A stretch of DNA of 64,000 nucleotides from Pseudomonas iridis (GTDB lineage: Bacteria > Pseudomonadota > Gammaproteobacteria > Pseudomonadales > Pseudomonadaceae), in contig NZ_JACXXO010000005.1 of the NCBI RefSeq assembly GCF_017980685.1, positions 124,001 to 188,000 on the forward strand, written 5' to 3'. Positions 52,970-61,674 of this stretch are shown here, in pieces. Each line of letters begins with the position of its first letter. Position 1 is the first letter of the stretch. Both the position numbers and the translations under genes were made by a program. The notes beneath the pieces were generated by a model, which saw only the letters and a list, made by a program, of their open reading frames with translations, ran no database searches and was not told the origin of the DNA.

Positions 52970-55734
52970 ACCAGGCGAACATCCAACCGTTGCGCGCCAC
53001 CCTGCGACTGCAATTTCATAAAGGCTTCACCCTCGAACAAGCCGTGCCTCTGGTGCCGTACTTTGCCCGCCTCGGCATCAGCCACATTTATGCCTCGCCA
53101 CTGCTCGCCGCACGCGCCGGTTCTATGCACGGCTATGATGTGGTCGACCCGACGCAAGTCAATCCGGAACTGGGTGGCGAGCCTGCGCTGCGCCGTTTGG
53201 TCAGTACCCTGCGCGAACATGGTATGGGGCTGATCCTCGACATCGTGTCCAACCACATGGCTGTGGGCGGCAACGACAATCCGTGGTGGCTGGACTTGCT
53301 GGAGTGGGGGCGTCTGAGCCCTTACGGCGAGTTCTTCGACATTCAGTGGCACTCGCCGGACCCATTGATGGAAGGCCAGTTGCTGTTGCCGTTTCTGGGC
53401 AGTGATTACGGTGTCGCGCTGCAAGAGGGCACGCTCAAGCTGCGGTTCAATGCGCAAACCGGCGGCTTTTACGTCGAGCACTATGACCATCATTTCCCGA
53501 TCTGCCCGAACGATTACGGCAAGTTGCTGAGATCCGAAGAAGCGCTGAAATCCCTGGCCGATCGTTTCAGCTCACTCAGCTACCAGACCGATGCTCATTC
53601 GCTGGCCATTCCTCTGAAAGAAGAGCTTCGGCAATTGGCAAGCGAGCCGCAGATTCTCGCAGCCATTGACAGCAATCTGGCGCATTACGACTCCACCACC
53701 GAAGAAGGTTTCCAGAAGCTGCATCAGTTGCTGGAACGCCAAAGTTATCGCCTGGCCAGTTGGCGCACGGCGGCGGATGACATCAACTGGCGGCGCTTCT
53801 TCGACATCAATGAACTGGGCGGTTTGCGCGTCGAACGTCCGGCGGTCTTCGAAGCGACTCACGGCAAAATCTTCCAGTTGATCGCCGAAGGTTTGGTGGA
53901 TGGCCTGCGCATCGACCATATCGACGGCCTGGCCGACCCGCGTGGTTATTGCCGCAAGTTGCGCCGGCGTGTCGATCTGCTCGCGCCGGGGCGTCATTTG
54001 CCGATCTACATCGAGAAGATCCTCGGTGCCGGCGAAACCCCGCGCCGCGACTGGGCGGTAGATGGCACCACCGGTTACGAGTTCATGAATCAACTGTCGC
54101 TGCTGCAACACGATCCCGACGGTGAACACGTGCTGGGCGACTTGTGGCAACGCCGCACCGAACGCCCTGCCGCGTTCATCGAAGAGGCGCAACTGGCGCG
54201 TCAGCAGATCCTCAACGGCTCGCTGGCCAGCGATTGCGAAAGTGTTGCGCAGGCGTTACTGCAAGTGGCCCGCGATGACTTGATGACCCGCGACCTGACC
54301 CTCGGCTCCATCCGCCGGGTCTTGCAGGCGTTGATTGTGCATTTCCCGGTGTATCGCACCTACATCAGCGCGATGGGCCGCTCCGCTCAGGATGAGGTGT
54401 TTTTCCAGCAGGCCATGGACGGTGCGCGGCAGACCCTCGGCGAAGGCGACTGGCCGGTGCTCGACTGCGTCGCGGCTTGGCTCGGTGGCACGCCGTGGCG
54501 GCAGAAGCCGCGCGGGCGTTCACGCAAGATCCTCAAGCACGCTTGCGTACGCTTCCAGCAACTGACTTCACCGGCAGCCGCCAAAGCCGTGGAAGACACG
54601 GCGCTGTATCGTTCGGCCGTGTTGTTGTCGCGCAATGACGTCGGCTACAACACCGAACAGTTCAGCGCACCGGTCAGCGATTTCCACGAGATCAATCAGC
54701 AGCGTCTGGAGCAGTTCCCCGACAACCTGCTGGCCACCGCCACCCACGATCACAAACGCGGCGAAGACACCCGCGCGCGCCTCGCTGTTCTCAGCGAGCG
54801 CAGCCACTGGTACGCCGAACAGATCGAACTGTGGCGTGCCCTCGCCCGCCCGGTGCGCAGTGACGATCAAATGCCGTCGACCGGCGATGAGCTGATTCTC
54901 TATCAAGCCCTGCTCGGCAGTTGGCCGCTGGATCTGCAAGATGGCGATCAGGCCGGATTGGCTGACTACGCCAAACGCATCTGGCAGTGGCAGCAGAAAG
55001 CGTTGCGCGAAGCCAAGCTGCAAAGCAGTTGGAGCGCTCCCAACGAAGCCTATGAAAACGCCGCGCAGTCGTTCACCGAAAAACTGCTCACCGGCGAAGA
55101 GGGCGAACTGCTGCGGGGGGCTCTGCACAAGACCGTCAACAGCATCGCTGCCGCCGGCGCGCTCAACGGCTTGGCGCAGACTTTGCTGCGCATGACCGTG
55201 CCGGGTGTGCCGGATTTGTATCAGGGCAACGAGTTCTGGGACTTCAGCCTGGTCGATCCGGACAATCGTCGGCCGGTGGATTACGCCGCTCGCGAGCACG
55301 CTCTGGAAGCAGCGTTACCGGTCGGGGAGTTGCTGCACAATTGGCGTGACGGGCGCATCAAGCAGGCCTTGATTGCCCAGGTGCTGAACCTGCGCGTCGA
55401 GCATGCCGAGTTGTTCCGCCGCGGCTCGTATCAGGCCCTGGAGGTGCTGGGCAGCCAGGCGCACAACGTGCTCGCCTTTGTCCGCGAACATGCAGGGCTG
55501 CAAGCTATCGTCATCGTGCCGATTCGCTGCGCGAGCTTGCTGGAAAACAGTGCTGTGCCGCAGGTCGATGCGCTGCGCTGGGGCGATACGCGAGTGGTTT
55601 TACCGTTCGCCGCCTCTGACACAAACCTGAAGGGACTTTTTGCAACCCGCGCAGTCACAAAAAACAGGGAGTTGAAAGTCAGCGACGCGCTGGGGGATGT
55701 CCCGGTCAATCTCTATATCCAACACTTAACCTAA
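52966..55734 (+). CDS. treY: Maltooligosyl trehalose synthase
   Basis: A 922-residue GH13 enzyme with the family N-terminus ATLRLQFHKGFTLEQA, catalytic regions LDIVSNHMAVGG and LRIDHIDGL (nucleophile Asp), YIEKILGAGE (acid/base Glu) and TATHDHKRGED. It turns the reducing-end bond of maltodextrins into an alpha,alpha-1,1 linkage; TreZ then releases trehalose. It overlaps malQ by 4 bases and belongs to the glgA-treZ/malQ-treY operon, with the DUF2934 gene 27 bases downstream. Confidence 0.95.
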   Translation: MNQANIQPLRATLRLQFHKGFTLEQAVPLVPYFARLGISHIYASPLLAARAGSMHGYDVVDPTQVNPELGGEPALRRLVSTLREHGMGLILDIVSNHMAVGGNDNPWWLDLLEWGRLSPYGEFFDIQWHSPDPLMEGQLLLPFLGSDYGVALQEGTLKLRFNAQTGGFYVEHYDHHFPICPNDYGKLLRSEEALKSLADRFSSLSYQTDAHSLAIPLKEELRQLASEPQILAAIDSNLAHYDSTTEEGFQKLHQLLERQSYRLASWRTAADDINWRRFFDINELGGLRVERPAVFEATHGKIFQLIAEGLVDGLRIDHIDGLADPRGYCRKLRRRVDLLAPGRHLPIYIEKILGAGETPRRDWAVDGTTGYEFMNQLSLLQHDPDGEHVLGDLWQRRTERPAAFIEEAQLARQQILNGSLASDCESVAQALLQVARDDLMTRDLTLGSIRRVLQALIVHFPVYRTYISAMGRSAQDEVFFQQAMDGARQTLGEGDWPVLDCVAAWLGGTPWRQKPRGRSRKILKHACVRFQQLTSPAAAKAVEDTALYRSAVLLSRNDVGYNTEQFSAPVSDFHEINQQRLEQFPDNLLATATHDHKRGEDTRARLAVLSERSHWYAEQIELWRALARPVRSDDQMPSTGDELILYQALLGSWPLDLQDGDQAGLADYAKRIWQWQQKALREAKLQSSWSAPNEAYENAAQSFTEKLLTGEEGELLRGALHKTVNSIAAAGALNGLAQTLLRMTVPGVPDLYQGNEFWDFSLVDPDNRRPVDYAAREHALEAALPVGELLHNWRDGRIKQALIAQVLNLRVEHAELFRRGSYQALEVLGSQAHNVLAFVREHAGLQAIVIVPIRCASLLENSAVPQVDALRWGDTRVVLPFAASDTNLKGLFATRAVTKNRELKVSDALGDVPVNLYIQHLT

Positions 55735-55761
55735 GCGTGAGTTCAGTTCAGGAGTATTGCG

Positions 55762-56091
55762 ATGAGTACCGACGATAAACGCATTCGCGAGTTCGCCTAT
55801 CAGATCTGGGAATCTGAAGGTCAACCGCAAGGCCAGGAAGAACGCCACTGGGAGATGGCGCGCAAACTGGCCGAGGCCGAAGCACTGGCGCCGAAAAAAT
55901 CGCCCAAGGCTGCCGGCAGTAAAACCGCTGGCAAGTCTGCAACCGCCAAGACAGCAGACAGCAAAACCGCAGCGGCAAAACCTAAAGCGGCGTCCAAGGC
56001 CAAGCCTGCAAGCCCTGCCTCGGTGATCCCGCCGGGCGAAAAAGCCGCCGAGAAAAAACCGCGAGCCGCACGCAAGCCCCCGGCGAACTGA
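55762..56091 (+). CDS. DUF2934 protein with Lys/Ala-rich tail
   Basis: A 109-residue protein. Residues 1-45 form a DUF2934 domain (IREFAYQIWESEGQPQGQEE, then HWEMA), followed by a low-complexity Lys/Ala/Pro tail reminiscent of histone H1-like or nucleic-acid-binding tails. AGGAG precedes ATG 55762, 27 bases after treY. DUF2934 genes often travel with glg/tre genes; function unknown. Confidence 0.88.
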   Translation: MSTDDKRIREFAYQIWESEGQPQGQEERHWEMARKLAEAEALAPKKSPKAAGSKTAGKSATAKTADSKTAAAKPKAASKAKPASPASVIPPGEKAAEKKPRAARKPPAN

Positions 56092-56122
56092 CGCTCTTCC
56101 GATTATTGAACTGAACCACCGT

Positions 56123-56142
56123 GTGGCGAGCGTGCTCGCCAC
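56123..56142. repeat. Short palindrome related to the REP stem
   Basis: GTGGCGAGC and its complement GCTCGCCAC (20 bases in all) form a short palindrome just upstream of the larger REP pair at 56177-56270. It may be a degenerate REP or a terminator stem after the DUF2934 gene. Confidence 0.45.
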
Positions 56143-56176
56143 CGAGGGCTCACTCGCTGAAAAAAGCACACAAACA

Positions 56177-56270
56177 CCTGTGGGAGCGAGCCTGCTCGCG
56201 AAGACGTCGGTACATCCGACATTGCTGTCAGCTGACCCACCGCCTTCGCGAGCAGGCTCGCTCCCACAGG
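56177..56270. repeat. REP-type inverted repeat pair
   Basis: Arms of 27 bases (56177-56203 and 56244-56270), CCTGTGGGAGCGAGCCTGC class, inverted with a 40-base spacer. The same class is present at 6089-6178. It separates the DUF2934 gene from glgX and probably marks the end of the first glg/tre transcript. Confidence 0.9.
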
Positions 56271-56313
56271 GGCTTGTGTAATACGAACTACCCCGAATTT
56301 TGCAGGAGCAATC

Positions 56314-58473
56314 ATGACCCGTCCAAATAAAGCCGAGCCCGCCGCACACGCTGAACCATCGAGAATTCGTGAGGGTCTGCCCTTCCCGCTCGGCGCGACC
56401 TGGGATGGCTTGGGGGTGAACTTTGCCCTGTTCTCCGCCAACGCCACCAAGGTTGAACTGTGCATCTTCGATGATGCCGGCGAAGTCGAACTCGAACGCA
56501 TCGAACTCCCGGAATACACCGACGAGATCTATCACGGCTACCTGCCCGACGCGCACCCGGGGATGATCTACGGCTACCGCGTTTATGGCGCGTATGACCC
56601 GGCCAACGGTCACCGCTTCAACCACAACAAACTGCTGATCGACCCGTATGCCAAACAACTGGTTGGCGAACTGAAATGGTCGGAAGCGCTGTTCGGCTAC
56701 ACCATCGGCCACCCCGACGCCGACCTCAGTTTCGACGAACGCGACAGTGCGCCATTTGTACCCAAGTGCAAGGTCATCGATCCGGCGCACACCTGGGGCA
56801 ATGACCAGCGCGTCAGCGTGCCGTGGGACAAAACCATCATCTATGAGACCCATGTGCGCGGCATCAGCATGCGACACCCATCGGTGCCGGAAAACGTGCG
56901 CGGCACCTTCGCCGGTTTGATGAATGACGATGTGCTCAAGCACATTCGCAGCGTCGGGGTGTCGTCGGTGGAGTTGCTGCCGATCCACGCTTTCGTCAAC
57001 GACCAGCATCTGCTGCACAAGGGCATGACCAATTACTGGGGTTACAACAGCATCGCGTTCTTCGCCCCGGACCCGCGTTATCTGGCCAGCGGCAAGATCG
57101 CCGAGTTCAAGGAGATGGTCGCGCACCTGCACGAAGCCAACCTCGAAGTCATCCTCGATGTGGTCTACAACCACACCGCCGAGGGCAACGAGCAAGGCCC
57201 GACCCTGTCGATGCGCGGTATCGACAACGCGTCGTACTACCGCCTGATGCCGGATGACAAACGCTATTACATCAACGATTCCGGCACCGGCAACACCCTG
57301 GACCTGAGTCACCCGTGCGTGCTGCAAATGGTCACCGACTCGCTGCGTTACTGGGCCAGTGAAATGCATGTCGACGGTTTCCGCTTCGACCTCGCGACCA
57401 TTCTCGGTCGCTATCACGACGGTTTCGACGAGCGTCACAGCTTCCTTGTGGCCTGCCGTCAGGACCCGGTGCTGCGTCAGGTGAAAATGATCGCCGAACC
57501 TTGGGACTGCGGTCCCGGTGGTTATCAGGTCGGTAACTTCCCGCCGGGCTGGGTCGAGTGGAACGACAAGTTCCGCGATACCGTGCGTGCGTTCTGGAAA
57601 GGTGACGACGGCCAGGTGGCCGACTTCGCCGCCCGCATGACCGCATCCGGCGAGATGTTCAACCAGCGTGGTCGGCGGCCGTATTCGTCGGTGAACTTCA
57701 TCACCGCCCACGACGGCTTCACCCTCAATGACCTGGTGTCGTACAACGACAAGCACAACGAGGCCAACGACGAGAACAATCAGGACGGCAGCAACAACAA
57801 CCTGTCGTGGAACCATGGCGTCGAAGGCCCGACCGACGATCCCGAGATCAATGCCCTGCGCCATCGGCAGATGCGCAACTTCTTCGCCACCCTGCTGCTG
57901 TCCCAGGGCACCCCGATGATCGTCGCCGGTGACGAGTTCGCGCGGACTCAGGACGGCAACAACAACGCATATTGCCAGGACAGCGAAATCGGCTGGGTCA
58001 ATTGGGACCTGAGCGAGGACGGCAAAGCCCTGCTGAAATTCGTCAAACGCCTGATCAAGCTGCGCCTTGCTTACCCGATCCTGCGCCGTGGCCGTTTCCT
58101 GGTCGGCGAATACAACGAAGACATCGGCGTCAAGGACGTGACCTGGCTGGCACCCGATGCCACCGAGATGACCACCGAGCATTGGCACGACGCCAATAAC
58201 CGTTGCCTGGGCATGCTGCTCGATGGCCGCGCGCAGGAAACCGGCATCCGCCGCAAGGGCGCCGATGCGACCCTGCTGCTGGTGGTCAACGCCCACCACG
58301 ACGTCGTCAACTTCACCTTGCCGGAAGTGCCTGAGGGCAGCTTCTGGACGTGCATGATCGACACCAATCAGCCGTCGATCCGTGGTCAGGAACGCTTCGA
58401 CTTCGGCCACGAGTACTCGGTCACCGGGCGTTCGCTGCTGCTGTTTGAACTGCAACGTGATGAAGAAGATTGA
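56314..58473 (+). CDS. glgX: Glycogen debranching enzyme
   Basis: A 719-residue GH13 isoamylase-type enzyme. N-terminal CBM48-like domain (residues 20-120: GLPFPLGATWDGLGVNFALFS), then catalytic motifs DVVYNHTAEG, FRFDLATILG (nucleophile Asp), MIAEPWDCG (acid/base Glu) and NFITAHDGFTLND. It hydrolyses alpha-1,6 branches of phosphorylase-limit dextrins. AGGAG precedes ATG 56314. It follows the trehalose operon after a REP pair and is followed with a single base gap by the acyl-CoA-dehydrogenase-like gene. Confidence 0.95.
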   Translation: MTRPNKAEPAAHAEPSRIREGLPFPLGATWDGLGVNFALFSANATKVELCIFDDAGEVELERIELPEYTDEIYHGYLPDAHPGMIYGYRVYGAYDPANGHRFNHNKLLIDPYAKQLVGELKWSEALFGYTIGHPDADLSFDERDSAPFVPKCKVIDPAHTWGNDQRVSVPWDKTIIYETHVRGISMRHPSVPENVRGTFAGLMNDDVLKHIRSVGVSSVELLPIHAFVNDQHLLHKGMTNYWGYNSIAFFAPDPRYLASGKIAEFKEMVAHLHEANLEVILDVVYNHTAEGNEQGPTLSMRGIDNASYYRLMPDDKRYYINDSGTGNTLDLSHPCVLQMVTDSLRYWASEMHVDGFRFDLATILGRYHDGFDERHSFLVACRQDPVLRQVKMIAEPWDCGPGGYQVGNFPPGWVEWNDKFRDTVRAFWKGDDGQVADFAARMTASGEMFNQRGRRPYSSVNFITAHDGFTLNDLVSYNDKHNEANDENNQDGSNNNLSWNHGVEGPTDDPEINALRHRQMRNFFATLLLSQGTPMIVAGDEFARTQDGNNNAYCQDSEIGWVNWDLSEDGKALLKFVKRLIKLRLAYPILRRGRFLVGEYNEDIGVKDVTWLAPDATEMTTEHWHDANNRCLGMLLDGRAQETGIRRKGADATLLLVVNAHHDVVNFTLPEVPEGSFWTCMIDTNQPSIRGQERFDFGHEYSVTGRSLLLFELQRDEED

Positions 58474-58474
58474 T

Positions 58475-59473
58475 ATGGACTTGCAAAACTATCTCGCCCG
58501 CCGCCCCCCGGACTACAGCGATACCTTAGCGCTGGGTGGTTGCTTGCGGGCGATGGTCGAGGCAGGACTCGACCGCTTGCCGCTGCCGGGCAGCGGTCAC
58601 ACGCTGCAGCGTTGGCAGCATCTGGCCAATGTCAGCGGCCACGATCTGGGGCTGTGCAAACTCTATGAAGGCCACACCGACGCGCTGGCTATCATCGAGC
58701 AACTGGGCGGTTCGCCAACGCCGGGCAGCACGTGGGGCATGTGGGCGGCAGAACCGCCGCAGGCGCGGGTGCAGGTGAGACCCGCCGGGCACTTGGTCAC
58801 GTTGCATGGACGCAAGGCCTGGTGTTCTGGCGCTGCCGTTCTCAGCCATGCGCTACTTACTGCGTGGGACGCCGATGATCAACAGCAACTGGTTGCGGTC
58901 GCACTCGATCAACCGGGCGTGACCGTCACCGACCAGGGCTGGCAAGCCGTTGGCATGGGCGCTACCGGTAGCGTCGAAGTGTTGTTCGACGGCGCCGAAG
59001 CCCAGGCCATTGGCAATCCCGGCGACTACCTGCAACGTCCGGGGTTTTGGCAGGGCGGGATCGGCATCGCAGCCTGCTGGTATGGCGCGGCACGGCAGAT
59101 TGGCGAAGTGTTGCGCCAACAGTGCACGCAGCGACAAGAACCACACGCCCTCGCCCACCTCGGCGCAGTCGATACGGCGTTGCAGGCGGCCGCCGATGTG
59201 TTGCGTTTCAGTGCCTTGCACATCGATGCGCATCCGGAAGAGAACGCTGAACTCCTCGCCCGTCGCGCCCGCGCCGTGGTCGAACAGTCGGCTGAGCAGG
59301 TGATTCGCGAAGCTGGCCGCGCACTAGGCGCCGGGCCGTATTGCAAGGATCGGCATTTCGCCCGCCTCATCGCCGACTTGCCCGTGTTCCTGCGGCAAAG
59401 CCACGCCGAACGCGACCTCGCCGCCCTCGGCCAAATAGTTGCCGCGCAATCCGCTGAGGCCTGGACGCTATGA
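58475..59473 (+). CDS. Acyl-CoA dehydrogenase-like protein
   Basis: A 332-residue protein with acyl-CoA dehydrogenase features: GSTWGMWAAEPP (middle-domain substrate segment), LHGRKAWCSGAAV and C-terminal helices with EQVIREAGRALGAGPYCKDRHFARL, resembling the flavin-binding C-terminal bundle. The N-terminal domain is short. It may oxidise a small molecule in the pathway encoded with the three following genes, not classical beta-oxidation. ATG 58475 is chosen (ATG 58460 is possible and would overlap glgX). The end overlaps the PIG-L gene by ATGA. Confidence 0.8.
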   Translation: MDLQNYLARRPPDYSDTLALGGCLRAMVEAGLDRLPLPGSGHTLQRWQHLANVSGHDLGLCKLYEGHTDALAIIEQLGGSPTPGSTWGMWAAEPPQARVQVRPAGHLVTLHGRKAWCSGAAVLSHALLTAWDADDQQQLVAVALDQPGVTVTDQGWQAVGMGATGSVEVLFDGAEAQAIGNPGDYLQRPGFWQGGIGIAACWYGAARQIGEVLRQQCTQRQEPHALAHLGAVDTALQAAADVLRFSALHIDAHPEENAELLARRARAVVEQSAEQVIREAGRALGAGPYCKDRHFARLIADLPVFLRQSHAERDLAALGQIVAAQSAEAWTL

Positions 59474-60240
59474 ACGCTGCGCAGAAAGACAATCCGATCG
59501 TGGGTCACGGCACGTCCTTGCAGCAATGGCAGAACTCGCGGCATCTGGCGGAACTGGACAGCATCGATATCCTCGAGCTTGTGCCTGCGGGCGCCCGGGC
59601 GGTGATCATTGCACCGCACCCGGACGATGAAGTGCTGGGCTGCGGCGGCATGTTGCAACTGCTTGCCGCCGCCGACCGCCCGGTGCAACTGATCTCGGTC
59701 ACCGACGGCTGCGCCAGTCACCCCGGCTCGGAGCGCTGGCCGGTGGAACGCCTGAGCGTGGTCCGTCCGCAAGAGTCCGCCGAAGCCTTGCGCCGGCTCG
59801 GCTTGCCGATGCATCAACTGAAGTGGCTGCGCGGTGGTTTCGCCGACACCCAGGTGGCCGCTCAGGAGTCTGCATTGAGCGACTTTATCGAGCGCTATCT
59901 ACGTCCCGGCGACGTGGTGTTTACCACTTGGCGTGAAGACGGCCATTGCGACCACGAAGCCGTCGGCCGCGCCAGTGCCGACGCTGCGCGCAGGGTCGGG
60001 GCAAGCTGCCACGAACTGCCTGTGTGGACGTGGCACTGGGCAACCCCCGAAGACGCGGTCGTGCCGTGGCAACGAGCACGCAAGATTCTGCTGACGCCCG
60101 AACAAGTCGCACGCAAACGCCACGCAGTGCACGCCTTCGCCAGTCAACTGGAAGGTGATCCCGCCGCCGGACTCGCCCCGGTGCTGGCGCCGCATATTCT
60201 CGAGCGTCTACTCCAGCCCTTCGAAGTGGTGTTTTTATGA
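59470..60240 (+). CDS. PIG-L family deacetylase
   Basis: A 256-residue LmbE/PIG-L enzyme with intact zinc and catalytic residues: PHPDDE (His50, base Asp52, metal Asp53) and GHCDHEAVG (His159, metal His162). The family removes N-acetyl groups from GlcNAc-like sugars attached to a carrier (GPI, mycothiol and bacillithiol precursors, some natural products). ATGA overlaps at both ends place it in a four-gene unit with the dehydrogenase, methyltransferase and glycosyltransferase. This suggests a modified amino-sugar compound. A degenerate paralogue is at 61675-62433. Confidence 0.9.
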   Translation: MNAAQKDNPIVGHGTSLQQWQNSRHLAELDSIDILELVPAGARAVIIAPHPDDEVLGCGGMLQLLAAADRPVQLISVTDGCASHPGSERWPVERLSVVRPQESAEALRRLGLPMHQLKWLRGGFADTQVAAQESALSDFIERYLRPGDVVFTTWREDGHCDHEAVGRASADAARRVGASCHELPVWTWHWATPEDAVVPWQRARKILLTPEQVARKRHAVHAFASQLEGDPAAGLAPVLAPHILERLLQPFEVVFL

Positions 60241-60836
60241 GCGTCGAGGATCGGTATTTCGAAGGCCTGTTCGCAGGCAACGATGACCCTTGGGCCTTCC
60301 GCGAACGCTGGTACGAACAGCGCAAACGCGCGGTTACCCTCGCGGCGTTGCCTCGTGCGCACTATCGGGCGATTTTCGAACCGGGCTGTGCCAATGGCGA
60401 GTTGAGCGCAGAACTGGCCAGCCGTTGTGACCGACTGTTGTGCTGTGACACGGCAAGTGCTGCGGTGAAACTGGCGCGAACCCGATTGGGCTTGTTTGAT
60501 CACGCCGAAGTCCGCCAGAGCCGCTTGCCCGGCGACTGGTCGGAGGAAAAATTCGACCTGATTGTATTTAGCGAAATCGGCTACTACCTCGATAGCAAGG
60601 ATCTGACAGAAGTGATCCGTCGGATCAGCGATTCCCTGACCGCCGACGGGCAATTGCTGGCCTGTCACTGGCGCCCGCCCATTGAAGGCTGCCCGCTGAA
60701 CGCACGGCAGGTTCACGATCTGATTCACGAACAATTGCGGCTGCCGCGTGTGGCGCTGCACCAGGAGTCGGACTTCATTCTCGAGGTGTGGAGCCGCGAG
60801 CCGCGCTCGGTGGCAGCATTGGAGGGCTTGCGATGA
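60237..60836 (+). CDS. SAM-dependent methyltransferase (NodS-like)
   Basis: A 199-residue class I methyltransferase. SAM-binding motif I reads FEPGCANGELSAEL (residues 43-56), with motif II acid in CCDTAS and a later FDLIVFSEIGYYL. The NodS-like pattern (NodS N-methylates the deacetylated sugar of Nod factors) fits the neighbouring PIG-L deacetylase: N-methylation after deacetylation is a reasonable guess. It overlaps both neighbours by 4 bases. Confidence 0.85.
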   Translation: MSVEDRYFEGLFAGNDDPWAFRERWYEQRKRAVTLAALPRAHYRAIFEPGCANGELSAELASRCDRLLCCDTASAAVKLARTRLGLFDHAEVRQSRLPGDWSEEKFDLIVFSEIGYYLDSKDLTEVIRRISDSLTADGQLLACHWRPPIEGCPLNARQVHDLIHEQLRLPRVALHQESDFILEVWSREPRSVAALEGLR

Positions 60837-61519
60837 TTGGCATTCTGATCCCGGCGCACAACGAAGAAGACCTGCTCGACGAATGCCTGAGTGCGGCCAT
60901 ACGCGCCAGCCAGCACGGTTTGCTCGCTGGAGAGCGAGTCGAAGTGCTGGTGGTGCTCGACAGCTGCACTGATCGCTCGGCGCAAATCGTCAGCCGCTAT
61001 CCAGTGCAGAGTCTGCACATTGAGGCACGCAACGTCGGCCAGGCCCGCGCCGCGGGTGCACAACTGTTACTGGAGCGCGGCGCCCGCTGGATCTCCTGCT
61101 CGGATGCTGACAGCCGGGTCGCCGATGACTGGCTGGTGGCTCAACTCGGGCTGGGCGCGGACGCGGTGTGCGGCACGGTCACTGTCGAGCGCTGGCATGA
61201 GTCATTCGATGAAGCGGCGCAAATCCACTATCACCGAAACTACCGGGCCTGCGATGGTCATCGGCATATCCACGGCGCCAATCTGGGCATCAGTGCTGAC
61301 GCCTATCGGTGGGCCGGAGGCTTTAAACCGCTGGCGTGCGACGAAGATGTGCAACTGGTCCGGGAGCTGGAACTGGTCGGTGCCAACATCGCTTGGAGTC
61401 ATCGCCCACAGGTTCATACCAGCGCTCGCCTGGACAGTCGGGCCCGCGGCGGTTTTGGCGACTATTTGCGTCATCTGGCACAGTTGGACGCAAAAAAACC
61501 GGATCAGATTGATCTGTGA
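60833..61519 (+). CDS. Glycosyltransferase family 2
   Basis: A 228-residue GT-A fold enzyme: N-terminal IGILIPAHNEEDLLDECL, the nucleotide-sugar/metal motif CSDADSR (DxD type), and an acceptor-side segment GGFKPLACDEDVQL (ED motif). No membrane segments. GGAGGG seven bases before ATG 60833, which overlaps the methyltransferase stop as ATGA. It is the last gene of the ACAD-PIG-L-MT-GT2 set. Sugar donor and acceptor unknown. Confidence 0.88.
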   Translation: MIGILIPAHNEEDLLDECLSAAIRASQHGLLAGERVEVLVVLDSCTDRSAQIVSRYPVQSLHIEARNVGQARAAGAQLLLERGARWISCSDADSRVADDWLVAQLGLGADAVCGTVTVERWHESFDEAAQIHYHRNYRACDGHRHIHGANLGISADAYRWAGGFKPLACDEDVQLVRELELVGANIAWSHRPQVHTSARLDSRARGGFGDYLRHLAQLDAKKPDQIDL

Positions 61520-61674
61520 CGCGACGAATCTGAGTTCATGGGCAATACTCCTGTGCGCGGCAATCCAGGATTCGGAGCGCTGCCAGGCAATCAACCAGCC
61601 TTCAGGGGTCGACCACGTCGGATTTCATGACGGTGAGCGCGATCGAGGGCGAGACAAACAAGGACGTCACACCC

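Noticed and set aside
55726..58455. 909-codon minus-strand frame opposite the DUF2934 gene and glgX
   Set aside because: Antisense shadow: glgX and the DUF2934 gene are unmistakable on the plus strand, and this frame crosses the REP element and intergenic DNA.
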